This document shows, in pieces, positions 1-7,924 of a stretch of DNA of 64,000 nucleotides. The position numbers and the translations under genes were made by a program. The DNA is from DATGMP01 sp035293565 (GTDB lineage: Bacteria > Pseudomonadota > Alphaproteobacteria > BOG-932 > Roseiterribacteraceae). The stretch covers positions 1 to 64,000 of the forward strand of contig DATGMP010000106.1 in assembly GCA_035293565.1 (NCBI GenBank). Direction: 5' to 3'. Within the stretch, counting starts at the first letter, position 1; every line of letters starts with the position of its first letter. A model generated the notes under the pieces. The model had not been told where the DNA came from and did not search any database. It saw only the letters and a list, made by a program, of their open reading frames with translations.

Positions 1-2
1 TC

Positions 3-461
3 GTGCTGGAGCAGGAGACCGCCGGGATACGGGATATGCGCGTGCCGCACGATGTCGCCGAACGCACCGCCCCGCGCGCCCGACGGGCGGCCGCGCAGGA
101 AGCCGCCGCGCGCGCGGTCGCCGCCGGGCTGGAGGCTGACGCCGATCGCGAGGCTGACGATCTTATCGACCGCGACGACACCCGGGATTGCGACGATTAC
201 CGCAGCGGCCCGGCCGAGGCGATCATGGCCGCGGTGCGGGCCGAGCTCGACGCCATGCCCGATGCGGCTCTGGTGGCCCGCCGCCTGGCCGAGGCGCCGG
301 CCGCCATGCTGGCGCCGCTCTCACCCGCGCCCGAGCCGGCCCCGATCGCCGAGACCCCGGGCGAGCGCCTGCCCGGCGAGACCTCCGAGCAATGGCGCGA
401 CCGGCTGCTCGCCGCCCGCATCCGGGCGCTGGAAGCCAAATACGGCACCGGACCGCCTTGA
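3..461 (+). CDS. Hypothetical protein, 5'-truncated by window edge
   Basis: The frame is open from the left edge to a TGA at 459-461, so the first visible GTG (position 3) is probably internal and the true start lies upstream. The visible 152 residues are rich in Ala, Arg, Asp and Glu, with a Pro/Ala-rich linker near residues 105-120 and a basic helical tail ending in EAKYGTGPP. No domain is recognised. Third codon positions are GC-rich, which fits a real gene. Other frames are also open here because of base composition, so coding status is only likely. The gene runs toward dusA, which is on the opposite strand, and ends 51 bases before the dusA stop. Confidence 0.45.
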   Translation: MLEQETAGIRDMRVPHDVAERTAPRARRAAAQEAAARAVAAGLEADADREADDLIDRDDTRDCDDYRSGPAEAIMAAVRAELDAMPDAALVARRLAEAPAAMLAPLSPAPEPAPIAETPGERLPGETSEQWRDRLLAARIRALEAKYGTGPP

Positions 462-512
462 GGGCTGGCTTTCCGGTCTTGTGCGTTCCGAAATCCGTGC
501 GGAATGAACGCT

Positions 513-1514
513 TCACTCGGCAGCCGCGACCAGCGCCGCTGCGCGCGGCACGGCTTCGGCGGCGCGGAGCAGCAGGTCGGGCGTGGCGTCGGGGCGGTGG
601 GCTTCCTCGGACAGGATGCGGCGCCAGCGGCGGGCGCCGGGGAGACCTTGGAAGAGGCCCAGCATGTGGCGGGCGATCGACTTCAGCGGCGTGCCCTCGC
701 GCATGCGCGCCTCGGCATACGGCACCATCGCCGCCGCGACCGCATGCCGGTCAGGGAGCGGCGTGGCGAAGAGCGCGGCCTCGATCTCCGTCAGGCGCCA
801 CGGGTCATGATAGGCGACGCGGCCGAGCATCACGCCGTCGACATGCGGGAGGTGGGCCTGCACCTGCTCGACCGTCTCGATGCCGCCATTCAGCAGGATC
901 GTGAGATGCGGAAAATCCTGCTTCAGCCGATAGCCGAGCGCATGGCGGAGCGGCGGGATCTCGCGATTCTCCTTGGGGCTGAGGCCGGAAAGCACCGCGT
1001 TGCGCGCATGGAGCGCGATCGTGCCGGCGCCGGCGGCGGAGACCTTGGCGACGAAAGCGGCCAGAAGATCGTAATCGTCGCGCGCGGGATCGGGCGAGGG
1101 CTCGATGCCGATGCGGCACTTGACCGTGATCGGCGCGACGACCGCATCGGCCATCGCGGCGATGCAGGCGGCGACGGTCTCGGGCTCGGCCATCAGGCAG
1201 GCGCCGAAGCGGCCGGACTGCACCCGGTCGCTCGGACAGCCGCAATTGAGGTTGATCGCATCATAACCCCAAGCCGCGCCCAGCGCCGCGCAGCGTGCGA
1301 GCGCGGCCGGGTCGGCGCCGCCCAGCTGCAGAACCAGCGGCCGCTCGGCCGGATCGAAGCCAAGGAAGCGCTGTCGGTCGCCATGCAGGATCGCGCCGGT
1401 GGTCACCATCTCCGTATAGAGCACCGCGTGCGGCGCAAGCTGGCGCAGAAAGAACCGGCAATGCCGATCCGTCCAATCCATCATCGGCGCTACGGCGAGT
1501 ATTTTCTCTTGCAT
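513..1514 (-). CDS. dusA: tRNA-dihydrouridine(20/20a) synthase DusA
   Basis: This is an FMN-dependent enzyme that reduces uridine to dihydrouridine in the tRNA D-loop, in the cytoplasm. The TIM-barrel start VAPMMDWTDRHCRFFLR is typical of Dus proteins. The segment GCPSDRVQSGRFGACLM carries the proton-donating Cys (about residue 93), and LLNGGI and DGVMLGR are phosphate/FMN-binding elements. Length (333 residues) matches DusA rather than DusB or DusC. The frame is open to an earlier ATG at 1577, but the ATG at 1514 puts the conserved MQEKILAVAPMMDW at the N-terminus and is preferred. It stands alone, convergent with the partial gene on its left. Confidence 0.93.
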   Translation of the reverse strand: MQEKILAVAPMMDWTDRHCRFFLRQLAPHAVLYTEMVTTGAILHGDRQRFLGFDPAERPLVLQLGGADPAALARCAALGAAWGYDAINLNCGCPSDRVQSGRFGACLMAEPETVAACIAAMADAVVAPITVKCRIGIEPSPDPARDDYDLLAAFVAKVSAAGAGTIALHARNAVLSGLSPKENREIPPLRHALGYRLKQDFPHLTILLNGGIETVEQVQAHLPHVDGVMLGRVAYHDPWRLTEIEAALFATPLPDRHAVAAAMVPYAEARMREGTPLKSIARHMLGLFQGLPGARRWRRILSEEAHRPDATPDLLLRAAEAVPRAAALVAAAE

Positions 1515-1660
1515 TTTCAACGGCGTATGCAGCAATATCAAGGAACCATGCGTGAATGACCGAACGCTCGGGTGCACTCAGATATCGGCAGAGATGCCCT
1601 GGCCTGAGCGGTTCGTCCAGCGGCCTGTTGGTTCGAGTTGAAAGAGCCCGGGATCGGAGA

Positions 1661-1957
1661 TTAGGGTTTGGCGCTCCAGGAATCGCAATAGCCTGCCGGG
1701 TTGACCGGGCCCGAAAGGATTCGGCAGCTGCCGCATCGCCCTTGGCTCTGGAAATACATACAGTCTTCACACGTCTTGCGCGGGTCGGCGCTCGCCTCGA
1801 CGTAATGGAGGGATTTCTTCTGCTCCGGATCGCCGAAATTGGGATCGGCGCAAACGGTCTCGGCCGCCGCTTTGGAAATGGTCGCGAACATTCCCCACAA
1901 GGATGTCAGCGCGGCGCATGCGAGCAGGCCACGTCGCGTCAAAATTCGATCATTCAT
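1661..1957 (-). CDS. High-potential iron-sulfur protein (HiPIP), Tat-exported
   Basis: A small periplasmic 4Fe-4S electron carrier of 98 residues. The N-terminus has a twin-arginine signal (TRRGLLACAALTS, residues 7-19) ending near AAAETVC. The cluster ligands are likely Cys63 and Cys66 (CEDC), Cys78 (GSC) and Cys91 (AGYCDSW), which matches the HiPIP pattern, including the aromatic residue after the last Cys. Cys75 is an extra cysteine. It begins 33 bases after the ferritin-like gene on the same strand, so the two probably share a transcript. An upstream in-frame ATG at 1972 is possible, but 1957 gives the more usual Tat leader. HiPIPs usually donate electrons to respiratory or photosynthetic complexes; the partner is not visible here. 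Confidence 0.82.
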   Translation of the reverse strand: MNDRILTRRGLLACAALTSLWGMFATISKAAAETVCADPNFGDPEQKKSLHYVEASADPRKTCEDCMYFQSQGRCGSCRILSGPVNPAGYCDSWSAKP

Positions 1958-1990
1958 GCCGGCTTCCTTCAAGGGTGATGCATTTGAGCC

Positions 1991-2425
1991 TTATGGCGAG
2001 GACGATCCGTTCGGCGTCGGCAGCTTCGCGGCAGCAAGAGCGATGTTGTGCTCATGCGAGATGAGCATCGCCTCGAGCTCGACGCGGATTGCTCCATCAC
2101 GGACGGTCGGCAGCAGCGCCGCGAGCTTGCGCACGACCCAGCCCTGACCGCGATTGAGGAAGGCCAGGCGCGTCTCGAAGTCGCTGATCGCCATCGCCTT
2201 GTCGTAGAACGCGCCCGTTTTCCGCGAGGGCGTGCCCTGAAGATGGCGGATGGCGTCAGCGAGCATGCCGCACCAACGCGCCTCGTCGCGATGGATCGAC
2301 ATGACGAGCTCTTTTGCATCGTCCGGCGCTTCCGAGGTCATGTGGAGTGTCACGCGAGCGCCGGCGCGCTCCGCTTCGAGCAGCTCGTTCAGCGCCGCCA
2401 GAAGCTCATCGCGCGAATCGTTCAT
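1991..2425 (-). CDS. Ferritin-like helical protein (DUF6306-type)
   Basis: A 144-residue, all-helical cytosolic protein with no signal peptide. The N-terminal helix LLAALNELLEAERAGARV and later segments with Glu and His (SIHRDEARWCGML, LISHEHNIALAA) resemble the metal-binding helices of a four-helix ferritin/rubrerythrin-like bundle. I place it with the DUF6306-type proteins from sequence pattern only. The frame is open further upstream, but the ATG at 2425 overlaps the stop of a 37-codon membrane peptide gene (ATGA arrangement), which supports this start and suggests translational coupling. It is followed by the HiPIP gene. Co-location with an NsrR-like regulator suggests a role in nitrosative or iron stress; this is inference. 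Confidence 0.7.
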   Translation of the reverse strand: MNDSRDELLAALNELLEAERAGARVTLHMTSEAPDDAKELVMSIHRDEARWCGMLADAIRHLQGTPSRKTGAFYDKAMAISDFETRLAFLNRGQGWVVRKLAALLPTVRDGAIRVELEAMLISHEHNIALAAAKLPTPNGSSSP

Positions 2426-2535
2426 GAATCGCGCAGCCGCGTCGTGACGAGCATCGTTCCGTAGACGATTTCGAACATGAGGAAAGCGGCGACCCAGAGC
2501 GCGCCGGAAAGGGCGATAAGAGCGGTCGCGGCCAT
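2422..2535 (-). CDS. 37-residue membrane peptide resembling the last helix of NnrS
   Basis: A short gene read directly from the minus strand, ATG at 2535 and TGA at 2422-2424. The product begins MAATALIALSGALWVAAF and ends TRLRDS, with one hydrophobic helix spanning about residues 4-26 and a basic tail. Its stop overlaps the start of the ferritin-like gene (ATGA). It is the first gene downstream of the two NsrR-type dyads. The pattern of small residues, then Trp in a helix, then Phe-x3-Tyr-Gly-x-Met-Leu and a basic end resembles the C-terminal helix of NnrS, a haem/copper membrane protein of nitric-oxide metabolism. It could be a free-standing small protein or an NnrS remnant. Confidence 0.55.
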   Translation of the reverse strand: MAATALIALSGALWVAAFLMFEIVYGTMLVTTRLRDS

Positions 2536-2555
2536 TCGTCTGTCTGTTCGTCGTA

Positions 2556-2578
2556 AAGTGGTAAACACAATACCACTT
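2556..2578. promoter_or_regulatory. Putative operator 1 (Rrf2/NsrR-type dyad)
   Basis: A perfect 8-base inverted repeat, AAGTGGTA and TACCACTT, separated by 7 bases (aacacaa). Its core is GGTA-N7-TACC. It lies between the divergent small membrane peptide gene (start 2535) and the NsrR-like gene (start 2628), closer to the former. The same core recurs 37 bases away. It is most simply read as a binding site for the adjacent Rrf2 regulator. Confidence 0.6.
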
Positions 2579-2595
2579 ACCTTGAGCTTCCATTA

Positions 2596-2612
2596 TGGTA
2601 TCGTCAATACCA
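2596..2612. promoter_or_regulatory. Putative operator 2 (same core as operator 1)
   Basis: Inverted repeat TGGTAT and ATACCA separated by cgtca, again with the core GGTA-N7-TACC. Its centre (about 2604) is 37 bases from that of operator 1 (about 2567). It sits 15 bases before the preferred start codon of the NsrR-like gene at 2628, which suggests autoregulation. Translation from the alternative ATG at 2595 would make the dyad coding, which is one reason to prefer 2628. Confidence 0.55.
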
Positions 2613-2627
2613 ATTTATGGTGGCTCC

Positions 2628-3089
2628 ATGCGACTGCTTGCCTCGACCGACTTCGCTCTCCGGACCCTGATGCGTCTAGCGGTGGAGCCCGACCGGCGGC
2701 TCTCGACCGAAGAACTCGCGACGGATCTCGCCATATCGCGCAATCATCTGCAGAAGGTGGTGCAGAACCTGGCGGATGCCGGCTTCGTCAAGACTGCACG
2801 CGGAGTCGGCGGCGGCGTCATGCTCGCCCGTCCCGCCGTGGAGATCGGCGTAGGTGCCGTCGCGCGGGCGTTCGAGAGCTACCAGCCGATTGTCGAGTGC
2901 TTCCGCGCGGACGGCGGCCTGTGCCCGCTCTCTCCAGCATGCTTCCTCAAGGGCGTACTCGCCGCCGCGGGGGAGAATTTCTATCGCGATCTCGACCGCT
3001 ACAGCCTGGCCGATTGTCTTGGCCGAGGTCGGCGACAGAGATGGGGCCGCACGACGCCCGAGCGCAGCAGGAAGGCGGCGCGCGTCTAA
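2628..3089 (+). CDS. Rrf2-family transcriptional regulator, NsrR-like
   Basis: A cytoplasmic DNA-binding protein with an N-terminal winged helix (MRLLASTDFALRTLMRLAV; recognition region LAISRNHLQKVVQNLADAG) and a wing GGG motif (GVGGGVMLARP). Three cysteines in the C-terminal part, at about residues 91, 99 and 105 (ECF, GGLCPLSPACFLKG), match the Fe-S ligand cluster of NsrR, the nitric-oxide sensor, and the tail DLDRYSLADCL is also NsrR-like. Spacing is C-x7-C-x5-C. The start at 2628 is preferred over 2595 because homologues begin MRL and because the earlier ATG falls inside a dyad. It is divergent from the membrane peptide, ferritin-like and HiPIP genes, which are its likely targets along with itself. 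Confidence 0.8.
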   Translation: MRLLASTDFALRTLMRLAVEPDRRLSTEELATDLAISRNHLQKVVQNLADAGFVKTARGVGGGVMLARPAVEIGVGAVARAFESYQPIVECFRADGGLCPLSPACFLKGVLAAAGENFYRDLDRYSLADCLGRGRRQRWGRTTPERSRKAARV

Positions 3090-3137
3090 TCGGCGCCCGG
3101 CGTCTGAAACGACTGCCCTCCCGCCGGCTGTCATCCT

Positions 3138-5261
3138 TCAGGCGAGGGCCTGTACCGCTTCGGCGGCTCCGCGCATCGCTCCTTCGATATAGCCGACCCC
3201 GCGGCAATCGCCGATCGCAACGACATTCTGCCCTGCCGACTTGAGGGTATCGGCGAGCGTGAGGTCGCCGCGCGCGCCTTTGGCGAGGATTACGTTATCG
3301 GCGGCGAATGCGCGCGGCGCCCCGGCCTGATCGATGCAGGTGACCCCGGGATCGCCGATCGCAATCTCGCTCACCGAAGACAGGATGAGCCCGCCGGCCT
3401 TGCGGATTTCGTCGAGCACCCGCCAGCGGCGGACGACCGGGATGCCTTTGCCGGGCCGCGGCGCCTCTTCGAGCACTGTGACCGATCTTCCGCGGTGGAG
3501 CAGAAATTCGGCGAGCTCGAGCCCGACCAGCTCGCCGCCGACGATCACGATCGATTTGCCGAGCGGCATCCACGCCTTGGTCGCTTCGCGAATTACGGCC
3601 GGATTGGCGCTCGCGCCCGTCAGTGCGCCGGCCTTCGACATTAGTCGCGTCATCAACCCGGTCTTGCTCCTCAGCTTGTCGAGGTCGCTTCCCAGGATCA
3701 GGCTTCGAAGCTCATCGCCGCTCAGCACGTTGGGTCGGTCAGCGCCGGGAACAGGCGGCGCATCGCGGCGCGCGCCGGTGGCGACGATCACCGCATCAGG
3801 CGAGAGCGAGGCGATCAGCTCGGGCGTCGCCTCCGTGCCGAGCCGTACATCAATCTGGCTCGTGGAGATCTGTCTTCGCAGCCAATTCAACAGCCGCTCG
3901 TTCGGCTCATAGGCAATCGAGGCGAATTGCAGAGTCCCGCCCAGCCGATCCGACCGCTCGATCAGGGTCACCCGATCGCCCCGTGAATCGAGAAGGCGCG
4001 CCGCCTCCATTCCTGCAGGACCGCCGCCGATAACCGCAATTTTCCGCGGCTTTCCGGCGGGGCGCGGCGGAAACTCGAGTTCGCGCGCCGTGCGCGGGTT
4101 GACTGCGCAGCGCACGGAACCGCCGGTATAGATGGCGCTGATGCAGGTATAACAATAAATGCAGGGCCTAATGTCCTCAGGGCGCCCCTCGGCCAATCGA
4201 CGCGGGAGATCCGGATCGGCCAAGATCTTACGGCCCATCGTCAGGAAGTCGATGGATCCCTCGGCGATCGCCTTGCCGCCGACATCGGGTTCGACTCGTC
4301 CCGATGCGATCACTGGGATTCCAACCGATTTCTTGATCAGCGTCGCGTCCGGAATGTTCCAGGCCGGAACATCGGGCGTATGCGAGCCGGAATGCAGCAC
4401 GGCGACCGAAGCGTCGTGATAGGAGGTGACGGTAATCGCGTCCGCGCCCGCGTCTTCCATCATGCGCGCTGTCCTGCAGGAATCTGCGATGGTTATTCCG
4501 CCTTGCAGCTGATGTTCGCGCGCGTCGATCTTGATCCACATCGGGAAGTCGCGACCCACGGCTTCGCGCACCGCGTGGACGATCTCGAGGGGAAAGCGAA
4601 CGCGATTCTCGAGCGGTCCGCCATATTCGTCCGTGCGGCTGTTACTATAAGGCGAGATGAAGGCGTTGAGCAGATAGCCGTGGCCAGCATGGATCTCGAT
4701 CGCGTCGACACCCGCGCGCTTTGCTCGCGCAGCCGCAGCCGCGAAATCGTCAACGACGTTGCGGATATCGTCTTTCGTCATGACATGCAGCGTGGCGTTT
4801 TTCATTCTGCCCGTTGCGCTCGTCTCGAGCTCTTCGAGCAGAAAGCCTTGCTCCAAATCGCTTGCCTTGACCGGTGGAACGGAGGGAACCCAACAGGGAC
4901 GTCCCGCGGCCGTATCGCCTGGAGCAATCATGCCGCCGTGATGCAGCTGCACCGCGTAACGCGCGCCATGCTTGTGAACGACGTCGGCGATCGCACGAAT
5001 GCCGGGAACGAAGCGGTCGTCCGACAAGGCGACCTGGAAAGGCATGTTGTTGCCGCGCGGCCAGGAGACGCCGACGACGCCGGTCATGACGAGCGCTATA
5101 CCGCCTCTGGCCTGATCTTCATGGAACGCCGTGATCTTTTCGCCGCAATATCCGTCCGCTTCGGCCAGATTCGCGCCCATGGCGGTGACGAACATCCGGT
5201 TGCGAAGCTCGAGCGAACCGATGCGTCCGGGCGAGAGCAAGGGTGCGTAATCGGATACCAT
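3138..5261 (-). CDS. Old Yellow Enzyme-type NAD(P)H:flavin oxidoreductase with Fe-S cluster (FadH-like)
   Basis: A 707-residue flavoenzyme of the 2,4-dienoyl-CoA reductase/trimethylamine dehydrogenase family. Residues about 1-345 form the FMN TIM barrel (LRNRMFVTAMGANLAE; HAGHGYLLNAFISPYSN; DEYGGPLENRVRF). Cysteines near 367, 370, 373 and 385 (RPCIYCYTC and VRCAVNP) bind a 4Fe-4S cluster. A Rossmann motif follows (IAVIGGGPAGMEAARLL, about residue 405), then a second nucleotide-binding motif (IVIVGGELVGLELAEFLL). Such enzymes reduce enoyl-CoA or alpha,beta-unsaturated carbonyl compounds; the substrate cannot be read. It follows the TonB-dependent receptor on the same strand after 125 bases, and a divergent AraC regulator is adjacent, so uptake and reduction of one compound is plausible. 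Confidence 0.85.
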   Translation of the reverse strand: MVSDYAPLLSPGRIGSLELRNRMFVTAMGANLAEADGYCGEKITAFHEDQARGGIALVMTGVVGVSWPRGNNMPFQVALSDDRFVPGIRAIADVVHKHGARYAVQLHHGGMIAPGDTAAGRPCWVPSVPPVKASDLEQGFLLEELETSATGRMKNATLHVMTKDDIRNVVDDFAAAAARAKRAGVDAIEIHAGHGYLLNAFISPYSNSRTDEYGGPLENRVRFPLEIVHAVREAVGRDFPMWIKIDAREHQLQGGITIADSCRTARMMEDAGADAITVTSYHDASVAVLHSGSHTPDVPAWNIPDATLIKKSVGIPVIASGRVEPDVGGKAIAEGSIDFLTMGRKILADPDLPRRLAEGRPEDIRPCIYCYTCISAIYTGGSVRCAVNPRTARELEFPPRPAGKPRKIAVIGGGPAGMEAARLLDSRGDRVTLIERSDRLGGTLQFASIAYEPNERLLNWLRRQISTSQIDVRLGTEATPELIASLSPDAVIVATGARRDAPPVPGADRPNVLSGDELRSLILGSDLDKLRSKTGLMTRLMSKAGALTGASANPAVIREATKAWMPLGKSIVIVGGELVGLELAEFLLHRGRSVTVLEEAPRPGKGIPVVRRWRVLDEIRKAGGLILSSVSEIAIGDPGVTCIDQAGAPRAFAADNVILAKGARGDLTLADTLKSAGQNVVAIGDCRGVGYIEGAMRGAAEAVQALA

Positions 5262-5386
5262 GGGGATGACCTCTCGTCAGTGATTACTACGGCCGCGAAA
5301 TGCGGTGGCCGCCATGCCCGCTGCCAACAGAGCGGAGACGGCGAAGAATGCATTATGGCGACCAAGCGCGCGAACCGTCGGCCGAG

Positions 5387-7738
5387 TCAGTACTTCACTG
5401 TCAGGTCGACACCGAAGGTTCTTCCTTCCGTGTATTGGCCGAGGACGCTCGTGCCGATGTTGAGGATGAAGTTTGGCACGCGTGCGTCGAGTGTGTTCTT
5501 GCTCCACGCCGAGATGGTGCCGGTGGCGGGACCCAGTGGAATATCGGAGAGCGACGCGCGCATCCCGACGTCCCAATAGCCAGGGGCGAAGAATTGGTTG
5601 TCGAGCGCGGCGACGCCTGTCGGTGTCGTGTTCGTATACATGTTGGATCGGTAGGTGGCGTCTATGCGGAACGTGGGCGTGGCTCCCCAGCTCGTCTCCG
5701 GCAGGTCGTATTGGGCGGAGAAATGTAGAGTCGTCTTCGGCACTGACGACACGGGAGTCTGGTTCGCGACATTCACGCCGTTCACCAGGAACACGTCATA
5801 GTGATAGTTCGTGAAACCCCAGCTGCCGCTCACGGTGAGATTCGGAAGCGGGATCGCGTCGACTTCGAGCTCCGCGCCATCGATGGTCGACGAGCCGATA
5901 TTCCTGAACTGCAGGATTCCGTTGAAATATTGCTGTTGCTGAAGGTTATTGAGGTTCGCGTGGAACAGCGCTCCGTTCACGCGAAGGCGTTTCTCGAATA
6001 GATCGGCCTTGGCGCCGACCTCGTACGACGTGATGGTCTCCGGCGCGAACGGAATGCCGGCGAACACGCCGCCCGACAGATATCCGGTCGACACCTTGAA
6101 ATAGGTCATCAGATCTTGTGTCGGCCGATAGGTCAGGTCGATCAGCCAGTCGGTATGATAGAAGCTCGCCGTGTGATCGGAGGCCGCGAGACCGGCGATC
6201 GTTTCGGACAGATCGTCGGTTTCCCGATCATCCCAGCTGGCGCGCACGCCTCCGGTCAAGTCCAGTTGATCGGTGATGTGGAACGTGGCGTGGCCGTAAA
6301 CCGATGTCGAATCGTTCGTCGATTGCGAGATCCCCGGAATCGCGAAGTTGGCTGGAACGATCGCAGGAACGACGCTCGCGAATATGTTTGCGTCATACCA
6401 TGGCGACACTTCATGGAAATAGAAGACGCCGCCGATTAAGTCGACCAATTTCGTGTTGACGAGCACCTGGAACTCTTCCGTAAGCTGATGCTGAGCCTGG
6501 GATTGAATCGAATCCAGGAATGTATAAGGCCGGCCGCCGATCATCGCGCCGCCGTCGCCAGTGAGCTCGTTGGGCCATTGGTCGTCGAATTCGCGGAAGG
6601 AAACGATATTCTTGAAGTTGAGCCAGTCCGTCGCCTTGTAGGCCGCAGTCAGGCTTTGCGCGAACTCCCGGAGATGTTCCTCGCCCATAAGCGGATTGGG
6701 GACCGAGTCCTGAGGCTGGAGCCCGACGAAGCCATAACCGCCGATGATCGACCTGATAGGCGCGACGCCGGACAGGCCTTGATAGAAGGCGAGAAACGGC
6801 GGATCGACCGCAATCAGCTGCGTCGCGGCCTGCGTATCGCGCTGGTCTGTATAATCGACCTTGTAATCGAGCGTCAGATTATCGATCCCGGTATAGCGCA
6901 AGGCGGCATGAACCGCATCGACGTCGCGAAGGCCCAATGTTTTTTCCCCGACGATTGTGCCGACATGACCCAGCGTCAGACCGGAATAGTCAACCGCGAT
7001 TCCCGGTTGGGTGTTCTTCACCCAGCCATCGGACTGGTCGTGCATATAGGTGATCTCTGCCGACAGCCCGTTCCATTCGGGCAAATCGATCCGGGTCTTC
7101 GAACGGAACTCGGCATAGTTACCGAAAGAAAGAGTCTCCGCGGCTCCGAATTGGCCCGTGGGCCCTTTCGTGATGATGTTGATCGCGCCGCCCGTGGCGT
7201 TGCGGCCGTAAAGCGTGCCTTGCGGTCCGCGGAGCACCTCGACGCGCTCGATGTCCGCCAGGTCGAAGTCAGATCCGTTTGCCCGGCCGATATAGACGCC
7301 GTCGACATAGATGGCGATCGGCGTGTCCACCGCGGTTCCGCCGGTGCCGGTACTCAGTCCTCGGATCGTGATCACCGGGACGGCGGCGCCGTTGGTCTGC
7401 GGGTAGGAGGAGAGGTTCGGTGCCAGGCCGCTCAGGCCGTTGACATCGACAATGCGCTGCTGCTCCAGCTCGGTGGCGCTGATCGCGGTCACGGCGACCG
7501 GCACGATTTGAAGATTCTGCTCGCGCTTCGTCGCCGTGACGACGACCTCTTCCAACGTCTGGTTCGATCCAACCGACTGGTCGGTCGTGGCCCCCGCAAC
7601 GGTCGTTTGCGCATTGGCAGACCGGATAGACAGCAGCTCTGTGCCACAGACGAGCGCAAAATCGCTCGCTGTCGCGAGCAGGCCCATGCCTCCAATCGCG
7701 ACGATCCGGCCAAACTGGAACGATGCGCTCCGCTCCAT
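5387..7738 (-). CDS. TonB-dependent outer-membrane receptor
   Basis: A 783-residue outer-membrane active transporter. It has a long leader ending near SANA (about residue 44), a TonB-box-like segment just ahead of the plug (LEEVVVTATKREQNLQ), plug motifs (GTLYGRNATGGAINIITKGP), and a large C-terminal barrel ending in Tyr (FGVDLTVKY). The VVVTATKREQ sequence is typical of receptors common in Sphingomonadales and Caulobacterales, where many import organic nutrients rather than only siderophores. A strong ribosome-binding site (GGGAGGGG) precedes the ATG. It is divergent from the AraC-type regulator at 7925, the obvious candidate controller, and upstream of the Old Yellow Enzyme gene. Confidence 0.92.
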   Translation of the reverse strand: MERSASFQFGRIVAIGGMGLLATASDFALVCGTELLSIRSANAQTTVAGATTDQSVGSNQTLEEVVVTATKREQNLQIVPVAVTAISATELEQQRIVDVNGLSGLAPNLSSYPQTNGAAVPVITIRGLSTGTGGTAVDTPIAIYVDGVYIGRANGSDFDLADIERVEVLRGPQGTLYGRNATGGAINIITKGPTGQFGAAETLSFGNYAEFRSKTRIDLPEWNGLSAEITYMHDQSDGWVKNTQPGIAVDYSGLTLGHVGTIVGEKTLGLRDVDAVHAALRYTGIDNLTLDYKVDYTDQRDTQAATQLIAVDPPFLAFYQGLSGVAPIRSIIGGYGFVGLQPQDSVPNPLMGEEHLREFAQSLTAAYKATDWLNFKNIVSFREFDDQWPNELTGDGGAMIGGRPYTFLDSIQSQAQHQLTEEFQVLVNTKLVDLIGGVFYFHEVSPWYDANIFASVVPAIVPANFAIPGISQSTNDSTSVYGHATFHITDQLDLTGGVRASWDDRETDDLSETIAGLAASDHTASFYHTDWLIDLTYRPTQDLMTYFKVSTGYLSGGVFAGIPFAPETITSYEVGAKADLFEKRLRVNGALFHANLNNLQQQQYFNGILQFRNIGSSTIDGAELEVDAIPLPNLTVSGSWGFTNYHYDVFLVNGVNVANQTPVSSVPKTTLHFSAQYDLPETSWGATPTFRIDATYRSNMYTNTTPTGVAALDNQFFAPGYWDVGMRASLSDIPLGPATGTISAWSKNTLDARVPNFILNIGTSVLGQYTEGRTFGVDLTVKY

Positions 7739-7924
7739 AGGTCCCCTCCCAATCTTGCTCGGCCGCCCACGAGCCGCGGGCGCGCCGATATTCTCGGTAG
7801 AGGAAGTCTATTCGTGACGGCGAGGCTGGAAGCGGGCAGGTTTGCTCAAAGGTGATGATATATTCGCTCAACCCGAGCGACCGGCGCCGAGCCGCGGCTG
7901 GACGCGGCGCAGAAGGACCGCCGC

